Origin: Micromonospora luteifusca | Lineage (GTDB): Bacteria > Actinomycetota > Actinomycetes > Mycobacteriales > Micromonosporaceae | Direction of reading: 5' to 3' | DNA: 64,000 nt | Assembly: GCF_016907275.1 (NCBI RefSeq) | Contig: NZ_JAFBBP010000001.1 | Location: 4,950,001-5,014,000, forward strand | Part shown: piece after piece, positions 1-9,242 of the stretch | Position numbering within the stretch: position 1 is the stretch's first letter | How the letters are laid out: each line of letters opens with the position of its first letter | The notes under the pieces: model-generated | Database searches by the model: none | Told to the model about the DNA's origin: nothing | What the model saw: only the letters and a program-made list of their open reading frames with translations | Made by a program: the position numbers and the translations under genes

Positions 1-528
1 GCCTGGTTCCCCACCCGGGTGCCAGCTGATCATTCGAGCATGACAGCGGCCGTGAGGTACGCGGAATTTCGGGGTGGCTGTGACCGAAGTTGTTTGGGTA
101 CCTCTTGCCTCCGGCGTTCCCGCCCTCCGTCAGCAAGACGTCAGCGAGACGCGCAACAACGGCCGACAATCGCCGGCACAAGACAGCAAGGTTCTTGACG
201 CCAACGCCACCCGCCGGCACCTATCGGCAAGCGCCCAAACCATGGAGCCGCCTTTGCAACGCAATGTTCTGCGAAGAAGCTAGACGGGAGGCTGTTGACA
301 GCCATGGCGACAGCAACCACGCCGGACGAGAACGCCCGTCGGCGGCTGTGTACGGATGGCCGCCCGAGGTCGCGGACGTGGCCAGACACGTCCGGACGGC
401 CTGCACAGAGCTTGTAAGCGAGACGTCGCGGCTCAATATCGGCTGGCTCAACGTGGCGGCCAGTGGCGCGAGGAGCGGGCGACGCGGCCAGCCAGGTTCG
501 AGATGAGGCCGGCCAGTTGCCAACGTGT
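1..528. other. gene-free left edge
   Basis: No convincing gene is seen here. Open frames exist on both strands, but none gives a recognisable domain, signal peptide or membrane pattern, and they overlap one another in the way chance frames do in GC-rich DNA. I infer that this belongs to the right end of an integrated element, because the tRNA-Val fragment at 1429-1477 marks a likely boundary. Confidence 0.4.
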
Positions 529-948
529 CTAGTCGAGAAGCCAGCTGAACAACGTCTTGACCGGTGGAGTCAAGGAGGAGGCGGTAACGAGGGCCGCGAG
601 AACCGTGCTAACGATCAGGCTTCGCCGGTGCACGAAGGTCCGCATCCCGGCCTTCAGGAGCCGGGTGACGGCGACGAGCGCTGCCGCAGCAGCGACGTAC
701 GGCGCCACGCCGATGACGACGATCATCGCAAGCGCCGCCGGTCCCCAGAGGCCCGGCCAGAGGTTGGCGTTGCCGGTGTACTCGTCGCCCTGATGAGGCA
801 GGTAGAGGTACCCGGAGAAGGACGCGGCTCGGCTGAGGGCAACGCCGATGGCGCCGACGTAGACAGCGGCCAGGGCGAATTGCGCACGCGCCAAGGTCCG
901 GCCGGAAGAAGCCGGTGCAGGTGTCGGATCGACATCAGCGGTCGTCAT
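529..948 (-). CDS. small multi-pass membrane protein, unknown function
   Basis: A 139-residue protein starting at MTTADVDP. The ATG at 948 is preferred because the longer frame upstream is rich in Arg, Cys and Ser and looks non-coding. It has a short polar N-terminus, then about three hydrophobic segments (roughly residues 17-35, 60-88 and 104-124) with a basic stretch (KAGMRTFVHRR) between the second and third, which suggests an inner-membrane protein with a cytoplasmic basic loop. No family is recognised. It lies left of the presumed attachment scar and so may be element-borne cargo. No neighbour shares its strand nearby, so it would be transcribed alone. Confidence 0.5.
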   Translation of the reverse strand: MTTADVDPTPAPASSGRTLARAQFALAAVYVGAIGVALSRAASFSGYLYLPHQGDEYTGNANLWPGLWGPAALAMIVVIGVAPYVAAAAALVAVTRLLKAGMRTFVHRRSLIVSTVLAALVTASSLTPPVKTLFSWLLD

Positions 949-1428
949 GCAGTGCATGCTAGAACCGGTCAGCCGCGCGGTGTGCCCGACTACCTCCGCC
1001 AGTGCCGAGCAGCCAAGCGAGCAGCCAAACCGGCGAGCAACAGCGGACGAGCGCGGACGCGGACCCCACGTCGAACAGGACGACCAAACGGCTGACCAGC
1101 GCCCCGGGACTGACTCGTAATGAGTAGGTCGGAACGTTGGCCCGCTCGTTCCTGTCAGTGCGGGGCACACTGGGGGCACAAGACACCGTGAAACGTCGTC
1201 AAGCAGTGCCGAACGATGGCAGCCCGGCACCCCGCATGAGCAGGCGTCGAAGGCTGATCCCGCTGGTAGCGGTACAGCGGCTCATAGTTCCGCTTCAACG
1301 TCTGACACTCGGGCTGGGTGACTAACTGGGTGACTACGGCCACGAACAACGACGGACAACCGTGGACGATGACGGACCGTTTGCGCAGGTCAAGCGGGAA
1401 AAAGCACCAGCTCTCTCGGTCATGATCG
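949..1428. other. region without a recognisable gene
   Basis: About 480 nt with no convincing coding region. A minus-strand frame that starts at 1475 begins MGATGFEPVTSSV, but that peptide is simply the antisense reading of the tRNA 3' end and is a familiar annotation artefact beside attachment sites. I see no integrase gene in this stretch. Confidence 0.4.
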
Positions 1429-1477
1429 TTCCCTGACACGGAAGAGGTCACTGGTTCAAACCCAGTAGCGCCCACCA
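1429..1477 (+). other. 3' half of tRNA-Val(GAC); probable attachment-site repeat
   Basis: The sequence folds as the 3' part of a tRNA: anticodon loop CTGACAC with GAC at 1435-1437, 3' anticodon strand GGAAG (1440-1444), a 5-nt variable loop, a T arm with perfect 5-bp stem (1450-1454 with 1462-1466) around TTCAAAC, the 3' acceptor strand AGCGCCC, discriminator A and an encoded CCA (1475-1477). The D arm and the 5' acceptor strand (expected GGGCGCT) are absent upstream. Pairing in the anticodon stem fails exactly at 1428/1444 (G-G), so homology starts near 1429. Integrases often recombine at tRNA 3' halves and leave such a copy at the far end of the element. With this orientation the element would lie to the left and the core chromosome to the right. 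Confidence 0.75.
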
Positions 1478-1528
1478 GCAGGTCAACGGCTCGTTACCGG
1501 AACCCGGTAGCGAGCCGTTCTCGTTGTG

Positions 1529-2074
1529 TCAGCCTCTGCCGAGGCCGTTGACGAACGTGTCCACGACGATGTCGGCCGCGTGCGGGGCTGTCAGGTCGGG
1601 GAACTGATGGGCGGCACTGGCGACCAGTTGGTCGAGGGCCGCCCGCACCCAGGCCAGGGGCACGTCCGAGCGCAGGAAGCCTTCATCGACGGCGCGTTGG
1701 AGGAAGTCGGTCAGTCGTTCGCTCTGACCCTGACGCCGCTGGTGCGCGTCCGGGTCCTGCTGCATCAGGCGGGCTGTGTCGACAGGCCACTCACGGCTGA
1801 CCGGGATGATGCCCTCCACGTAGCGGTGCAGTGCGACCGGCACCGGCGCCTCCGTGAGGCGCGCCTCGTTCAGGACCTGTTCGGTGGAGTCGAGTTTCGC
1901 CTGGAACACGGCGGTGAGCAGGGCTTCCCGGCTGGCGAAGCGCCGGTGGACCGTGGTGCGGTCGACCCCCGCCGCGTTGGCGATGGCTGCCACGGACGTG
2001 CTCGGATCCTCGGCCAGCAGTCGGGCACCCGTGCGCAGGACCGTCGACAGATTGCGTGCGGCATCAGCTCTCAT
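1529..2074 (-). CDS. TetR-family transcriptional regulator
   Basis: A 181-residue regulator. The N-terminal helix-turn-helix (about residues 10-55) includes SVAAIANAAGVDRTTVHRRF followed by the typical SREALLTAVF helix; the remaining all-helical part is the variable ligand-binding domain. The length is normal for TetR proteins. It is divergent from the SDR gene at 2226, with 151 nt between the starts, an arrangement in which TetR proteins commonly repress the neighbouring oxidoreductase and themselves. The ligand is unknown. It is the first intact core-looking gene right of the tRNA scar. Confidence 0.85.
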   Translation of the reverse strand: MRADAARNLSTVLRTGARLLAEDPSTSVAAIANAAGVDRTTVHRRFASREALLTAVFQAKLDSTEQVLNEARLTEAPVPVALHRYVEGIIPVSREWPVDTARLMQQDPDAHQRRQGQSERLTDFLQRAVDEGFLRSDVPLAWVRAALDQLVASAAHQFPDLTAPHAADIVVDTFVNGLGRG

Positions 2075-2080
2075 AGTCCC

Positions 2081-2107
2081 GTTAACCCTATCACTGTGGC
2101 GGTTACC
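2081..2107. promoter_or_regulatory. imperfect inverted repeat, possible TetR operator
   Basis: GTTAACC (2081-2087) and GGTTACC (2101-2107) form arms matching at 6 of 7 positions around a 13-nt spacer. The repeat lies 7 nt upstream of the TetR start codon and between two divergent genes, the expected place for an autoregulatory operator. Assignment is by position only. Confidence 0.3.
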
Positions 2108-2225
2108 ACCACCATCGGCAACTAGGCGTCGGCGCTGAAGACCGCTTCTGCAACATCGGTGTAGCGTTTAGCCGGCAATGCTCCGCACTGAGGGCAAACG
2201 ATCTAGGAGTTGGGAGCGGTACGCC

Positions 2226-3110
2226 ATGTCAAGGACTTGGTTGATCACCGGTGGTTCGCAGGGTCTGGGGAAGGCGCTGGCGACCGCGGTGCTGGCTGCG
2301 GGTGATCAGGTCATGGTGACCTCACGCCGGCCGGACGCGCTGGCCGATCTGAAGGCGGAGCACCCGGAGCGGCTGGAGACCGTGGCGCTGGACGTCACGT
2401 CACCTACCGACGCCCGGAACGTGGTCGCGGCGGCGGTGGAGCGTTTCGGCTCCCTCGACGTGGTCGTGAACAACGCCGGTTACGCCACCAGCAATTCGTT
2501 GGAGGACTTCCCGGAGGATGAGTTCCGGGCGCAGATTGAGACGAACCTGTACGGCGTCATCAACGTGACCCGGGCGGCGCTGCCGGTCCTGCGAGGTCAG
2601 CGTTCTGGACACTTCGTGCAGATCTCGTCCATCGGCGGCCGCGTCGGCGGCACTCCCGGACTCGGCGCGTACCAGACCGCGAAGTTCGGGGTCGAGGGCT
2701 TCTCCGAGGTGCTGGCGAACGAGGTGGGCCCGCTCGGCGTCAAGGTGACCATCGTGGAGCCGGGAGGCATCCGTACCGGTTGGGCCGGTGGCGCGGCGGT
2801 GGCGTCCGGCACCATCCAGCCCGACTATGAGCAGATCGTCGGACAGTGGCGGGCCATGTTCGCCGACTACGCCGGCAACGAGCCGGGCGACCCCGCCCGC
2901 ATGGCCGGGGCGATCATCGACGTGGTGAACTCCAATGAGCCGCCGCGTCGGCTGCTGCTCGGCGGCGACGCCCTCGGGCTTGCGCTGGAGTCGGACGAGA
3001 AGCGGCTCGCGGAAGCCCAGCAGTGGGCCGAGGTCAGCCGTTCCACGGACTATCCGGACGCGTCGGCGAGTGCTGCGGCGCAACCGGTCGAGATGACGCG
3101 GAACATCTGA
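2226..3110 (+). CDS. SDR-family NAD(P)-dependent oxidoreductase
   Basis: A 294-residue classical short-chain dehydrogenase/reductase. The nucleotide-binding motif TGGSQGLG lies near residues 8-15, NNAGY near 83-87, the catalytic Ser in QISSIGG near 135 and the catalytic YQTAK near 149-153. The start at 2226 (MSRTWLITGG) is chosen because it gives the usual distance to the Rossmann glycines and has GGGAGCGG upstream; the frame is open further 5'. The C-terminal extension (about residues 200-290) is longer than in the smallest SDRs, as in enzymes annotated as oxidoreductases of ketones or aldehydes. The substrate cannot be told. Probably controlled by the divergent TetR. Confidence 0.88.
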   Translation: MSRTWLITGGSQGLGKALATAVLAAGDQVMVTSRRPDALADLKAEHPERLETVALDVTSPTDARNVVAAAVERFGSLDVVVNNAGYATSNSLEDFPEDEFRAQIETNLYGVINVTRAALPVLRGQRSGHFVQISSIGGRVGGTPGLGAYQTAKFGVEGFSEVLANEVGPLGVKVTIVEPGGIRTGWAGGAAVASGTIQPDYEQIVGQWRAMFADYAGNEPGDPARMAGAIIDVVNSNEPPRRLLLGGDALGLALESDEKRLAEAQQWAEVSRSTDYPDASASAAAQPVEMTRNI

Positions 3111-3284
3111 GGAGGGGCGAACCGAAACCGATGGCGGTCGTGGTCGGACCTTGCGTGATCGGCGGCGCGATGAGTGTCGCCCGGTACCTGCGGCTCTTCG
3201 TCGCTCATGCCCGGCTTGACGGCGTCCGAGGCGATTCGGCCGGGCGCCACCTAAGCGCCGGGCACCGGCCCTGCCAGTAGTCGG

Positions 3285-6074
3285 TTACTCGCCGGCGCGG
3301 AGTACCTCGCTCAGCCGGTCGCGTCGCCGCAGCGCCGACTCGACAGGTACGACCGTGGCGGCCGCCGCCAACAGCGCCACGCTCACCAGGCCCAGCAGCC
3401 ACCACGGCAGGACCGCCGTCGGGTCGGCGGTCTGGCCGGTGAGCAGCCGCAGGTCGAGCGGGCCGAGCGTCAGGCGTGCGAGCAGGGCCCCGAGTAGCGG
3501 GCCGCACACCGCGGCGACCACGACCGGCGGCAGCACCTCTCCGGCGGCGACCCAGCGGGCGTCGCGTGGCCGCAGGCCGAGGGTCCGCAGCCGGGTCAGG
3601 GTCTGCCACCGCGCCGACGCACCGGCGGCGGCGGCGAGCGTGAGGCCGAGCAACCCCAGCGCCAGCAGCACCGCGGCGGCCGTCCACGCCAGACGTATTA
3701 GCCCTGCGGTCAGCGGAGCCACTCGCTGCGCCCGCAGGACGTCCGCGCGCAGCACGACGTCGGCGGCGACGCCGGTGTTCGACACGGCCCGCGCCGCGCC
3801 GGGGCCGGTCACCCAGACGGTGTTCGGAACGGCGGGCAGCCCGGCGTCGGCCAGAGCCGAGGCGTCCACGATGACGACGTCGGTCGCGCCACCGACGGAG
3901 GGAGCGGTACCGACCGCGGCGAGACGGATCGCGGGGGCCTGGTCGTCGGTCGCCGTACCGTTGGGGGCGCCGTCCCGGGGTAGCTGCAGCCGCGTGCCGG
4001 TCCGCAGAGCGCCGTCGCTCGATCGGACCAGCGCTGGGACGTCCCCGGGGCCAGGCCCGGGTGCCGTGAGCCGGGCCAGCGCCGGCGCATCGGGCAGCGC
4101 AGTGGTGGCCAGCAGCCGTTGGAACGCGGCGGCGTCCACGATGACCAGGCGTGGGGTGAGCAGTGTCGATTCGGTGAAGACGCGTGCCGAGTCGGTCACC
4201 CGCGCGACGACGACCTGCCCTACCCCGGGTGCGGCGGCGATGCGCTCGGCGAGTGCGGGCGTGGCCGCCTCGGCGTCGGCGCTGACGTCGAGGCGGGCGT
4301 CGGCGCCGACGGCGCTCCACGCGCCGTCGGTCAGACCCCGGGTGACGGTGGTGCCGAGGATGAGCGCGAACGACGCGAGCGCCGTGGTGCTGACCAGAAC
4401 CAGCAGCGGCAGCGCGCGCCCGGCCGTTGTGGCCGCCTGGGCGGCACTGAACACGGCCAGCGGGCGGCGCGAGCGCAGGGCCTGTCCGAGCGCGAACCGC
4501 GCCCCGAGGGGCAGTAGCCGGAGCAGGACGAGCGCGCCGACCAGCGCGCCCAGAGTGAGGGCGCTGATCGGCAGGATCAGGTCGCCGGTCAGCTCACCGG
4601 CGTCGCCGTCGACGGCGACGGGCAGGAGCCCGCGCTGGTGCAGTGTGACGAAGGCGGCGACCGCGGCGACCAGGACGGCGGCCTCCACGGCGGCGCGGCG
4701 CAGCTGGCCGGTGGCCCGGATCCAGCGCCGAGCGGCCGGGTTGGCGGGTTGACGCCGGTCGCGGCTGGCGCGGGCGGCGGCGAGGGTGCCGAGCGCCGGC
4801 CCGGCGACGGCACCGGCCACGACCACGGGAACGGCCCAGGTCCAGGAGACGCCCGGAGCGACCGCGCGGGCGAACGCGAGCCCGACGGCGGCGGCCGACA
4901 GGGACACCACGGTGGACTCGATGATCAGTTCCGTACCGAGGTCGGGTAGCGCCGCCCCACGCTGCCGGGCGGCGCTCAGCACCGGGGTACGGCGGCTTAC
5001 CAGCAGCTCGGCGGCGAGCAGCAGGACCAGTACCGTGGCGGTCAGCACCCCGGCGAGCAGGACGGCGGCCTGTGCGGAGGCGGCGCTGTTTTGCGTACGG
5101 GCGACGCGCAGGGCGGTGTCCAGCTGCGATTCCCACTTCAGGGATTGGCCGCGGTCGCTTGATGAGCCGGAGGTTGCCTTGAGCTTGACCACCTGGCTGG
5201 CGAGCGCCGCGGTGGCGTCCCAGGTGAGCGCGTCGGGAGCGGGTGCGAAGTGGACGGTGCGCCGCAGTTGGTCCTCGTCGATGGCGAGCCGGGCGTCCGG
5301 TAACGACTCGCGCGACAGCAGGCCGGCGAACCGGGTGGTCCCCACGCCGTCGGCGCCGGGTACGGGGCGCAGTAGCGCCGGGGCGAGTCGCCAGGCTGGG
5401 TCGGCGCTGTCCGCGGGTCGGTAGATCCCGCTGATCCGGACGTCCTTGTCGCGACCCTGGCCGTCCTTGACCCGGATTCGGTCGCCGGGGCCGAGGTTGA
5501 GTGCGGCGGCTTCCGGCTCGGAGAGGCCGACCTGCACCGGCCAGAGCGGTCCGTCGTAGGGGATCTCGACGTACTCGTCGGAGACGGCGGGGCCGGGTGG
5601 GCTGCCGGCGATCCAGGTCACGTCCGGGCCGCCGAGGTCACCGGCCAGGTAGGTGAACTGGAAGGTACGCGGCACGCGGCCGTCGGTGATGCTGAGGATC
5701 GGACCGTTGACAATGGCGACGGGCGGGAGCAGCGCGGCGTCCAGGTCGGGCCCGAGCGCGTATGTCGCCTGGGCTCGGAAGTCGTCGAGGTCCTCGGCGA
5801 GGTGGGGCATCCGGACCCGCCCTCCGGTTGGCCCGTCGTCGCGTTCCCAGTTGGCGTGAACGAGGACGTTCGAGTCGGGGCCGGCGCGGCGGACCGTGTC
5901 CTGGACGGCTTTGTCGGCGGCGGCGCGGAGCAGCGCCGGCACGGCCCCGGCGAGTAGCGCGACGGCCGCGATGACGGCGGCGGTGAGCAGCAGAGGTCCG
6001 GCGTCGGTACGGCCACGGCCGCGGATGCTGGGCCAGTGCAGCGCCGGCCACCGGCGGGTCAGCCACCGGTTCAC
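3285..6074 (-). CDS. large FtsX/MacB-type ABC transporter permease (second)
   Basis: A 929-residue membrane protein starting with GTG at 6074, whose first bases overlap the TGA of the preceding permease (GTGA, 4 nt), so translation is probably coupled. An N-terminal membrane segment (about residues 25-48) is followed by a long extracytoplasmic region (about 50-340), a helical membrane cluster, a second soluble region and C-terminal membrane helices. This is the doubled FtsX layout found in actinobacterial permeases associated with lipoprotein, lipid or antimicrobial export. Conserved Ala/Leu/Val-rich helices with TLGLRPRDARWVAAGE-type coupling segments suit an ABC partner. The substrate is unknown. 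Last gene of a four-gene operon. Confidence 0.8.
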   Translation of the reverse strand: MNRWLTRRWPALHWPSIRGRGRTDAGPLLLTAAVIAAVALLAGAVPALLRAAADKAVQDTVRRAGPDSNVLVHANWERDDGPTGGRVRMPHLAEDLDDFRAQATYALGPDLDAALLPPVAIVNGPILSITDGRVPRTFQFTYLAGDLGGPDVTWIAGSPPGPAVSDEYVEIPYDGPLWPVQVGLSEPEAAALNLGPGDRIRVKDGQGRDKDVRISGIYRPADSADPAWRLAPALLRPVPGADGVGTTRFAGLLSRESLPDARLAIDEDQLRRTVHFAPAPDALTWDATAALASQVVKLKATSGSSSDRGQSLKWESQLDTALRVARTQNSAASAQAAVLLAGVLTATVLVLLLAAELLVSRRTPVLSAARQRGAALPDLGTELIIESTVVSLSAAAVGLAFARAVAPGVSWTWAVPVVVAGAVAGPALGTLAAARASRDRRQPANPAARRWIRATGQLRRAAVEAAVLVAAVAAFVTLHQRGLLPVAVDGDAGELTGDLILPISALTLGALVGALVLLRLLPLGARFALGQALRSRRPLAVFSAAQAATTAGRALPLLVLVSTTALASFALILGTTVTRGLTDGAWSAVGADARLDVSADAEAATPALAERIAAAPGVGQVVVARVTDSARVFTESTLLTPRLVIVDAAAFQRLLATTALPDAPALARLTAPGPGPGDVPALVRSSDGALRTGTRLQLPRDGAPNGTATDDQAPAIRLAAVGTAPSVGGATDVVIVDASALADAGLPAVPNTVWVTGPGAARAVSNTGVAADVVLRADVLRAQRVAPLTAGLIRLAWTAAAVLLALGLLGLTLAAAAGASARWQTLTRLRTLGLRPRDARWVAAGEVLPPVVVAAVCGPLLGALLARLTLGPLDLRLLTGQTADPTAVLPWWLLGLVSVALLAAAATVVPVESALRRRDRLSEVLRAGE

Positions 6075-9000
6075 GGCGCCACCCGTAGGTGCGCGGCGTC
6101 GGCCCGGCGGACCTGGACGGTGACCACAACGGCGACCGCCAGTACGCATCCGGCCAGCAGTACGGCGAGGAGTGCGGCCTCGGCTGGCCACGGCCAGTGT
6201 GGCTGGGCGGCCGGGACGGGCGCGGCGCCGGTGTCGGAGCGCACGAGCAGGGGAGCGACGAGGCGGGTGGCGAGCGCGCCGACGGCCGCGCCCGCCGCGA
6301 GTAGGGGCAGCAGAATGCCGGCGTGCTGGCCGAGCAGCACGGCCCGGATGCCGCGCCGGGACATCCCCAGGCCGCGCAGCCGCGCCACCTCGACGGCGCG
6401 GACCTGTAGATCACAGGTGACGTGCAGGACGACGCCGGCGAGCAGCAGCAGGGCCGCGGCCGGGACGATGAGCCGGAGTGCGGCCGGCAGCCCGGCGCGC
6501 AGCGGGCCGCCGATGAGGCGGGCGGTCTCCGCCTCGCGGGTCGCGATGGTGCCCAGGTGCAGGGCGTCGGCCCGCTCGGCGGCATCCCGACCGGCTGGGT
6601 GGCCGACCCACCAGGCGTCGACCGGGAACGTCAGGTCGCCGGTGACGGCGCGTGCGCGGGACAGCGTGTCCAGGTCGGCCAGGACGGCGACGGCGCCGGG
6701 GGCGGACGGTACGGTCGGCACGACCTCGGTGACGACGATCGGGACGGGCGTGATGCCGACCGTGACGCTGAGCTGGCTGCCGCGCTTGGCACCGACCTCG
6801 CTGGCAAAGCGGGCGGAGACGGCGACGGGCACCGGGCCGGGGTCCGGGAAGGCGGTGGCGACGAGGGTCCGGGCGGCGTCCTCGGCGCCGCCGAGGTCGA
6901 CGGTCGCGGCCATCCGCAGCGCGGTTCCCGTCGGCGTGGCGGACAACCCGACGGTCAGGTCGCTCAACGTGCTCGGGACCGGCGGCGCGGACGTGGCGGT
7001 CCAATCTGATCCGTCGGTGGACCTCTCCGCCGACGCGGCGGCGGGCACGGTGAGTGTGACGGCCACGGCGACGGGTCCGCTGACCGCGTCGGCGGTGACC
7101 GGCAGGGCGACCGCGACGAGGCGCAGCCCGTCAGCCGTCGCGCAGGCGGGCAGCCGGAACTCCTGGCCGTCGAGCGGTACGGCGGGACCGGTGCAGGACG
7201 TGCGTAGGCCGCTGGTGTCCTGCAGCAGCAGCCGGGGCGTCACGGCGAGCGGGGTGTGGCCAGCGGCGGTCCCGCTCAGGACGAGCGGGGCGCCGGTCGG
7301 AATGGCGAGGCCGGTGGCCGGGGTGCGTGGCGCCAGCGTGGCACCCACGTCCGCCCACCCGCGGTCGCTGTCCAGCCGCCCGCGCAGCAGCGCGTCGGCG
7401 CGGGTGGTGTCGACGGCGACCAGGCGCGGCGCATCGCCGGCGCCGCCGAGCCACTGACCGACGGCGGTACCACGGTCGAGGACCGGACTCACGGCCCCTG
7501 CGGTGGCCGCGCTGACGACGGCGCCCTCTCCGGCCACCGGCGCCGTGCTGAGGGTGAGTGCCAGGTCGGTGCCGACGGAGAGCGCGGCCTGGTCGCGCTG
7601 CGACTGGTGCCACGTGTTGTCGAAGGCGAGGCCGAAGGTTCCGGCCGCGCAGGCCAGTCCGACGAGCAGCCCGGCGGCGACCGCTTGTGGCCGGCGGGCG
7701 GTCTCCGAGACGGCCAGCGGAAGCGCCAGCCCGCGGGCGCGGTACGCCAGCCGGTCGGCGCCGCGAAGGGCGGGGAGAACCACCCGGAGAGCCAGGGCGG
7801 CGCCTGCGGTGAGCAGCAGCGCCGGCGCGAGCACCCGAACCGCGTCAGCGCGTGGGTTGGCGGCGGTGGGTTGCGCGTGCAACTGCCACCATCCGGCGGC
7901 GGCGAAGACCGCGAGCAGCAGGTCGGCGCCGGATCGGGCCAGCAGTTCGCGGCGGGTGCGTTGGTCGCCGGCTGCCGGGACGGGCCGGATCGCCAGGACG
8001 GTGAGTACGGAGGCGAGCACCAGCGCACCGCCGGCAACCGCGAAGACCTGGGCACCGGCGATGGCCGGCCGGACGGCCAGGCCGGCGCCGTCCAGCGGCG
8101 GCAGGTGGGTGAGGCCGGCGTGCAGGGCCGACGAGGCCGGTATCGCGAGCGCGGCGGCGACGGCGGCGACGAGCCCGGCCTCGGCTGTCGCGGTGGCGGC
8201 GAGTTGGCGACGGCTGGTGCCCAGGGCGGACCGCAGGGCGGTCTCGTCGGCGCGGATGCCCGCGGTCAGCCGTCCGGCGAGGATGAGTGCCGTCGCGGCC
8301 AGGACACCGCCGAGGACGGCGATGGCGAGCACGACGGCGGCGGTGACGTGCCGTTGGTCATCGGCGGCCCGCAGGGTCGCCGGTAGGTCGGAGGCGACAC
8401 GTGCGAGCTGGACGCGGTCGCCGAGGGTGCCGGCCAGCCGGCGGTCGGCGCTGCGGACGGCCTCGGTCACGGTCGCCAGGTCGCGACGGTTGTTGTGGGA
8501 CAGGTCCGGATGGGCGGTGATCTCCATCCGGTCGACGGTGGCGCCGGTGGTGACCAGGTCGGCGAGGTCGAGGAGGAACGGGCCGTAGGCGTTGACCGGC
8601 TGCATGAAGCGGCCGTCCCGGTAACCGGTGGCGGAGCCGGCCGCGGCCAGCGGGTCGCGGTCCCAGCCGCGCCCTGCGAGCGGGCGCACCACACCGACGA
8701 CGGTCACGTCGATGGCCGGGACGGGTGCGTGGGCCAGCTCGGCGCCGAGGCGCACCCGGTGACCGGGGGTGAGGCCGAGCAGTTGTGCGGTGGACTCCAG
8801 CAGCACCGCGTCGCCCGGCTGCTGTGGCCAGCGCCCGGTGACCAGCTCGGCTCGGGCCGGCAGGTCGTCCAGCCCCGACAGGTACGCCTGGGCCGGGACG
8901 CTGGTGCCCTTGGCGAGCGCGGGCGGCAGCGCCCGCAGCACTGTCGACGCCCGCGCGGTTGTCGTCACCGGGAACGGTGCGAGCGCGGCGGCCACCACGG

Positions 9001-9235
9001 TGCGGGTGTCGGCGGCGACGGAGGTCGTGTCCTCGCCCTCGACGGTGCCGGTGTAGACGGTCACGTCGACGGCGGCGGGGTCGGCGCGGGCCATGGCGAC
9101 CTCCAGCGCCCGCTCGGCGGTGCGGGTGACCAGCAGGGTGCAGGTGCCCAGCAGGGTGGCGCCGATCATGACGACCCCGAGGAGGGTTGCCAGCAACGGC
9201 CACTGCGCGCGGGCGCGCCGGCTGGCCAGCCTCAT
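6071..9235 (-). CDS. large FtsX/MacB-type ABC transporter permease (first)
   Basis: A 1054-residue permease starting at 9235, 7 nt after the stop of the ATPase gene. A short basic N-terminus (MRLASRRARAQWP) precedes a membrane helix at about residues 13-36; a large extracytoplasmic domain follows (about 40-260), then membrane helices (about 270-470 and 500-530), a second extracytoplasmic domain (about 540-860) and C-terminal helices. The coupling-type segment EVARLRGLGMSRRGIR near residue 970 is typical of FtsX-like permeases. It is longer than most MacB proteins because the FtsX unit is doubled. It probably pairs with the permease encoded downstream to form one heterodimeric transporter. Function is unproven. 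Confidence 0.82.
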   Translation of the reverse strand: MRLASRRARAQWPLLATLLGVVMIGATLLGTCTLLVTRTAERALEVAMARADPAAVDVTVYTGTVEGEDTTSVAADTRTVVAAALAPFPVTTTARASTVLRALPPALAKGTSVPAQAYLSGLDDLPARAELVTGRWPQQPGDAVLLESTAQLLGLTPGHRVRLGAELAHAPVPAIDVTVVGVVRPLAGRGWDRDPLAAAGSATGYRDGRFMQPVNAYGPFLLDLADLVTTGATVDRMEITAHPDLSHNNRRDLATVTEAVRSADRRLAGTLGDRVQLARVASDLPATLRAADDQRHVTAAVVLAIAVLGGVLAATALILAGRLTAGIRADETALRSALGTSRRQLAATATAEAGLVAAVAAALAIPASSALHAGLTHLPPLDGAGLAVRPAIAGAQVFAVAGGALVLASVLTVLAIRPVPAAGDQRTRRELLARSGADLLLAVFAAAGWWQLHAQPTAANPRADAVRVLAPALLLTAGAALALRVVLPALRGADRLAYRARGLALPLAVSETARRPQAVAAGLLVGLACAAGTFGLAFDNTWHQSQRDQAALSVGTDLALTLSTAPVAGEGAVVSAATAGAVSPVLDRGTAVGQWLGGAGDAPRLVAVDTTRADALLRGRLDSDRGWADVGATLAPRTPATGLAIPTGAPLVLSGTAAGHTPLAVTPRLLLQDTSGLRTSCTGPAVPLDGQEFRLPACATADGLRLVAVALPVTADAVSGPVAVAVTLTVPAAASAERSTDGSDWTATSAPPVPSTLSDLTVGLSATPTGTALRMAATVDLGGAEDAARTLVATAFPDPGPVPVAVSARFASEVGAKRGSQLSVTVGITPVPIVVTEVVPTVPSAPGAVAVLADLDTLSRARAVTGDLTFPVDAWWVGHPAGRDAAERADALHLGTIATREAETARLIGGPLRAGLPAALRLIVPAAALLLLAGVVLHVTCDLQVRAVEVARLRGLGMSRRGIRAVLLGQHAGILLPLLAAGAAVGALATRLVAPLLVRSDTGAAPVPAAQPHWPWPAEAALLAVLLAGCVLAVAVVVTVQVRRADAAHLRVAP

Positions 9236-9242
9236 CGACGCG

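Noticed and set aside
1155..1475. Minus-strand frame beginning MGATGFEPVTSSV
   Set aside because: It is the antisense reading of the tRNA-Val 3' end and has no protein-like continuation.
3355..4752. Long plus-strand frame of 465 codons opposite the permease
   Set aside because: Ser/Arg/Ala-rich composition without domains; a mirror of codon bias in the real minus-strand gene.
6036..7457. Plus-strand frame of 473 codons opposite the first permease
   Set aside because: Low-complexity Ala/Arg/Ser/Thr composition and no domain; antisense shadow.
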